Part shown: positions 6,187-10,805 of the stretch, in pieces | Layout of the letters: each line of letters begins with the position of its first letter | Numbering within the stretch: position 1 is the stretch's first letter | Origin: DASRSS01 sp035656335 | GTDB taxonomy: Bacteria; Actinomycetota; Actinomycetes; Mycobacteriales; Jatrophihabitantaceae | DNA: 10,805 nt | Direction of reading: 5' to 3' | Assembly: GCA_035656335.1 (NCBI GenBank) | Contig: DASRSS010000154.1 | Span: forward strand, 1-10,805 | Translations under genes and position numbers: made by a program | Notes under the pieces: generated by a model | Told to the model about the DNA's origin: nothing | Seen by the model: the letters and a program-made list of their open reading frames with translations, nothing else | The model's database searches: none

Positions 6187-7734
6187 ATGCAGCAGCGCAT
6201 TCCCGTGGGGACCGGTCCGCTCACCGAGGACGACGTCGTCGCCGTGGCCCGCGGCGGTGCCGGAGTCGAGCTCGACGCCGCGGCGGTGGACGCGATCGCG
6301 AGCGCGCGCGCCCTGGTCGACGCGCTGGCCGACGACGTCCGTCCGCACTACGGCATCTCCACCGGCTTCGGCGCGCTCGCCACCAAGCACATCCCGGCCG
6401 AGCAGCGTGCCCAACTGCAGCAGTCGCTCGTCCGGTCGCACGCGTCCGGGTCCGGCCCGGAGGTCGAACGCGAGGTCACCCGCGCGCTGATGCTGCTGCG
6501 GCTGTCGACGCTCGCGACCGGCCGCACGGGGATCCGTCCGCAGACGGCACAAGCGCTGACCGCCTTGCTGGACAAGGGGATCACGCCGGTCGTGCGCGAA
6601 TTCGGATCGCTCGGCTGCTCCGGCGACCTGGCACCGCTCGCGCACGTCGCGCTGGCCCTGCTCGGCGAGGGCGAGGTGCGCGACGCGTCCGGTGAGCTGA
6701 TGCCGGCGGCGGACGCGCTGAAGGCCGCCGGGCTGGAACCGATCACGCTCGCCGAGAAGGAGGGCCTGGCGCTGATCAACGGCACCGACGGCATGCTCGG
6801 CCAGTTGCTGCTCGCGTGTCACGACCTCGACCTGCTGCTGCGCACGGCCGACCTGACCGCGGCGATGAGCGTCGAGGCTCTGCTCGGCACCGACCGGGTG
6901 TTCGCGGCGGACCTGCAGGCGTTACGGCCGCAGCCGGGCCAAGCCGTCGCCGCCACCAACATGCGCGCGTTGCTGGCCGGCTCGCCGATCATCGCCTCGC
7001 ACGCGAACCCCGAGGACTGCCCGTACGTGCAGGACGCGTACTCGATGCGCTGCGCCCCGCAGGTCGCCGGCGCCGCCCGGGACACGCTCGCACACGCGCG
7101 CTCGGTCGCCGGGTTCGAGCTGGCCGCGGCTGTGGACAACCCCGTGCTGACGGTGGACGGGCGCGTGGAGTCGAACGGCAACTTTCATGGCGCGCCCGTC
7201 GCGTACGTGCTGGACTTCCTGGCCATCCCGGCTGCGGACGTCGCCAGCATGAGCGAGCGGCGCACCGACCGGATGCTGGACGTGGCCCGCAGCCGTGGCC
7301 TGCCGCCCTTCCTCGCGGACGATCCGGGCGTGGACTCCGGGCACATGATCGCGCAGTACACGCAGGCCGCCCTGGTGTCCGAGCTCAAGCGGCTGGCGGT
7401 GCCCGCGAGCGTGGACTCGATCCCGTCCAGCGCGATGCAGGAGGACCACGTGAGCATGGGCTGGTCGGCTGCCCGCAAGCTGCGCCGCTCGGTGGACGCG
7501 CTCAGCCGCGTCCTCGCGATCGAGCTGCTGACCGCGGCACGCGCGCTCGAACTGCGCGCGCCGTTGCGTCCCGGCCCGGCGACCGGCGCGGTCGTCACGG
7601 CGCTGCGCGAGACCGTTCCCGGACCCGGCCCGGACCGCTACCTCTCGCCGGAGATCGAGGCCGCAGTGGAGTTCGTCCGATCCGGCCACGCCGTCGCCGC
7701 CGCGAACTCCGCCCTCTCACACCCACTCACCTAA
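6187..7734 (+). CDS. hutH: Histidine ammonia-lyase
   Basis: HutH removes ammonia from L-histidine to give trans-urocanate, the first step of histidine degradation in the cytoplasm; the family is a homotetramer using a self-made MIO cofactor. The protein is 515 residues, the usual length. The MIO-forming loop reads GSLGCSGDLAPLAH, so the triad is Cys144-Ser145-Gly146 rather than the commoner Ala-Ser-Gly. Residues matching the Pseudomonas putida active site are all present: Tyr55, His85, Asn198, Gln282, Tyr285, Arg288, Phe333 and Glu419. The Ser84-His85 pair marks histidine rather than tyrosine or phenylalanine specificity. The ATG at 6187 is the first sensible start and lies just after a weak -10 box. 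Codon 246 is TTA, a rare codon in such genomes. A palindromic operator lies upstream and a large hairpin follows directly after the stop, before hutU. Confidence 0.97.
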   Translation: MQQRIPVGTGPLTEDDVVAVARGGAGVELDAAAVDAIASARALVDALADDVRPHYGISTGFGALATKHIPAEQRAQLQQSLVRSHASGSGPEVEREVTRALMLLRLSTLATGRTGIRPQTAQALTALLDKGITPVVREFGSLGCSGDLAPLAHVALALLGEGEVRDASGELMPAADALKAAGLEPITLAEKEGLALINGTDGMLGQLLLACHDLDLLLRTADLTAAMSVEALLGTDRVFAADLQALRPQPGQAVAATNMRALLAGSPIIASHANPEDCPYVQDAYSMRCAPQVAGAARDTLAHARSVAGFELAAAVDNPVLTVDGRVESNGNFHGAPVAYVLDFLAIPAADVASMSERRTDRMLDVARSRGLPPFLADDPGVDSGHMIAQYTQAALVSELKRLAVPASVDSIPSSAMQEDHVSMGWSAARKLRRSVDALSRVLAIELLTAARALELRAPLRPGPATGAVVTALRETVPGPGPDRYLSPEIEAAVEFVRSGHAVAAANSALSHPLT

Positions 7735-7735
7735 C

Positions 7736-7796
7736 CGCTTTCCACCTTTCAGCGGGGCTTTCGAGGCCCAAAAGTCCCGCTGAAAGGTGGAAAGCG
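7736..7796 (+). repeat. Near-perfect 26-bp inverted repeat (hairpin) between hutH and hutU
   Basis: Arms 7736-7761 and 7771-7796 pair over 26 base pairs around a nine-base loop, CGAGGCCCA. The outer 21 pairs are perfect, the next is a G-T wobble (7757/7775), and four more pairs close the stem. It begins one base after the hutH TAA and ends 12 bases before the hutU ribosome site. In the hut-sense RNA the odd pair is a tolerated G-U; in antisense RNA it would be an A-C mismatch. There is no T-run. The left arm is pyrimidine-rich (CTTTCCACCTTTC) and the right arm purine-rich. Possible roles are a partial terminator tuning hutU relative to hutH, an mRNA-stabilising hairpin, or a dispersed palindromic repeat. 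I cannot choose between these from one copy. Confidence 0.9.
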
Positions 7797-7808
7797 AGTA
7801 CCAACTGC

Positions 7809-7816
7809 GGAAGGAA
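7809..7816 (+). promoter_or_regulatory. Ribosome binding site of hutU
   Basis: GGAAGGAA ends five bases before the ATG at 7822, with AGGA well placed for ribosome pairing. It is the clearest Shine-Dalgarno in the window and fixes the hutU start. It contrasts with the leaderless-looking first genes and fits translation from inside a hutH-hutU message. Confidence 0.75.
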
Positions 7817-7821
7817 CTTCG

Positions 7822-9462
<1,641 letters not shown>

Positions 9463-9498
9463 GCCGAACCGCGAGCGAAGCGGCCGTGCGCCCCAGGC

Positions 9499-10805
9499 TC
9501 AGGCAGAACCGCTGAACGCGCCGGTGGCCAGCAGCCGCTTGGCGAAGTACGGCTCGAGCGAGCGCGTGATCGACAGGCTCAGGTGGTTCGAGTCGCGATA
9601 GGCGATCACGCCGCCCACCTCGGGCGGGCACTCCGTCGACGTGCACAGCAGGTCGTTCACGTTCACGACCGGCAGGGTGTCGCCCATCGCGGCCTTTGCC
9701 GCGTCGATCGAGGTCTTGTGCTGCTGCAGCGCTTCGTCGATCGGCGTGCTGCACTTCTCGACCGAGCCCTTGCGGCCGGCCAGGCAGTCGGGGACGTCGA
9801 AGCCGAGATTGGGCGTCTCGTGGATCGCGACCACCTTGATGCCGTGCTGCAGCAGGGTGTGGAAGTACGGCACCATGCCCTGCCCGACGAGGGTGCGGCC
9901 GACGGCGTCCGGGGTGGGGTGGCTGACGGTGCCCGAGGCGGCGCGTTCGCTGACGATCACGACGTCCGGCTTGATCGACGTCAGCATCTGGTTCAGCACC
10001 GCCTGGCCCCAGTCGTGGCACGCGGTGTAGGGCTTGCCCTTTAACACCATCATCGTCGACGTCCAGCGGCACTTCGCGTGGGTCTCGCCGACGAGCTTCC
10101 AGTCGTGCTGCTTGGCGATCGTGATCAGCGCGTTCGACCACATGGACGCGTGCGAATCTCCGACCAGCGCGACGGTGAGCTTCGGGTGCGCGGGCGCGTA
10201 GACGGTGCACGGCGTGGGCGCCGACTTCGTGTAGCCGACCTCGCAGCCGTTCTTGTTGAGCAGGGTGATGTCGTTGTGCGCCTCGGCCACCGGCGGAACC
10301 AGGCTGGACACCGGAATGTTGTTGTTCGCCTGCTGGTTACTCGATTGCTGCGCGAGCGCGCGGACGCCGGGGTGGTCCGGACCGAGCTTGCCGGTCCACG
10401 GACCGGGCTCGCCGGCGATGAACAGGCTCGCCAGCACGGCCGGGACGATCACCGCGCACGCGGTGGCCAGCGACACCGCCGGGCTGCGCACCACGATCTT
10501 CGCGCGGCGCACCTTGTCCTCGACCAGGATCTTCGTGAGCCACGACAGCAGCACCGACAGGACGACGATCGCCGGCCCGTCCAGGTAACCGATCTTGCCG
10601 CCGTGGTACGCCAGCCAGAGCACGATGACCGGCCAGTGCCACAGGTACAGCGAGTACGAGATGTCGCCGACGAACACGAACAGCCGGGACGCGGTGATCG
10701 GCGCGGTGCCCAGCCGGGCGGCGCCGGAGCCGCACGCGATCATGGCGACGGCGCCGAGGGTCGGGACGACCGCCACCCAGCCCGGGAACGCGCTCGAGCC
10801 CGACA
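9499..10805 (-). CDS. Membrane acyltransferase with extracytoplasmic SGNH domain, C-terminal part (OafA/OatA-like)
   Basis: This is the 3' part of an acyltransferase-3 family protein fused to an SGNH hydrolase-like domain, the architecture of enzymes that O-acetylate cell-wall or surface glycans. The frame remains open to the right edge (SGSSAFPGW just before the first in-window GTG), so the N-terminus and most transmembrane helices are missing. Visible are four hydrophobic segments, including FVGDISYSLYLWHWPVIVLW, the signature end of the acyltransferase domain. A Gln/Asn/Ser-rich linker follows. The SGNH domain has block I VGDSHASMW and the C-terminal DSNHLS with catalytic Asp and His. Several cysteines in the outer domain could form disulfides. 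The full family length is usually 600-700 residues, so roughly a third or more lies outside. One leucine codon is TTA (10042-10044). It converges on hutU and is probably unrelated to it. The acceptor glycan cannot be inferred. Confidence 0.92.
   Translation of the reverse strand, partial: SGSSAFPGWVAVVPTLGAVAMIACGSGAARLGTAPITASRLFVFVGDISYSLYLWHWPVIVLWLAYHGGKIGYLDGPAIVVLSVLLSWLTKILVEDKVRRAKIVVRSPAVSLATACAVIVPAVLASLFIAGEPGPWTGKLGPDHPGVRALAQQSSNQQANNNIPVSSLVPPVAEAHNDITLLNKNGCEVGYTKSAPTPCTVYAPAHPKLTVALVGDSHASMWSNALITIAKQHDWKLVGETHAKCRWTSTMMVLKGKPYTACHDWGQAVLNQMLTSIKPDVVIVSERAASGTVSHPTPDAVGRTLVGQGMVPYFHTLLQHGIKVVAIHETPNLGFDVPDCLAGRKGSVEKCSTPIDEALQQHKTSIDAAKAAMGDTLPVVNVNDLLCTSTECPPEVGGVIAYRDSNHLSLSITRSLEPYFAKRLLATGAFSGSA

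Noticed and set aside
9469..9483. Small hairpin CCGC/GCGG between hutU and the acyltransferase gene as a terminator
   Set aside because: The stem is only four base pairs with a seven-base loop and no T-run. It is too weak to call in GC-rich DNA.

Overview
The window reads as chromosome from a high-GC actinomycete. The evidence is the very GC-rich third codon positions, GTG starts, start codons with no Shine-Dalgarno but a TANNNT box seven bases upstream, and a bacterial proteasome activator (Bpa), which occurs only in actinobacteria that have a 20S proteasome. The genus cannot be fixed from the sequence; a Pseudonocardiales- or Mycobacteriales-like relative is a guess.

Layout. (1) Positions 1-710 hold the 3' end of an oligopeptide/dipeptide ABC-transporter ATPase on the plus strand, followed by a GC-rich hairpin. 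(2) Positions 774-2887 (+) hold serS (seryl-tRNA synthetase), overlapped by four bases (GTGA) by a Cof-type HAD hydrolase. (3) Positions 2933-6011 (-) hold a three-gene unit transcribed right to left: a PIG3-type quinone oxidoreductase, then bpa, then an AMP-forming acyl-CoA synthetase that overlaps bpa by four bases (GTGA). The plus and minus units meet at 2884-2936, in an imperfect hairpin whose two arms contain the two stop codons. (4) A divergent intergenic region at 6012-6186 carries a 14-bp palindrome resembling the HutR operator of corynebacterial histidine-utilisation genes. (5) Positions 6187-9462 (+) hold hutH and hutU, the first two steps of histidine degradation (histidine to urocanate to imidazolonepropionate). 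A near-perfect 26-bp hairpin separates them. (6) Positions 9499 to the edge (-) hold the C-terminal part of a membrane acyltransferase (acyltransferase-3 plus SGNH), convergent with hutU.

How the genes work together. HutH and HutU act in series. The later enzymes (HutI and HutF/HutG) and a regulator are not in the window and must lie elsewhere. The oxidoreductase-bpa-ligase unit is linked by tight spacing; no biochemical link among the three is established from sequence. Nothing here looks like a wholly new system. The best leads are the candidate HutR site, the hutH-hutU hairpin, the coupling of a proteasome activator to an acyl-CoA ligase, the symmetric stop-codon terminator, and rare-codon features (TTA codons and an AT-rich codon island in hutU). 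There are no tRNA or rRNA genes, insertion sequences, CRISPR arrays or phage genes that I can see. No gene-free stretch exceeds about 180 bases.
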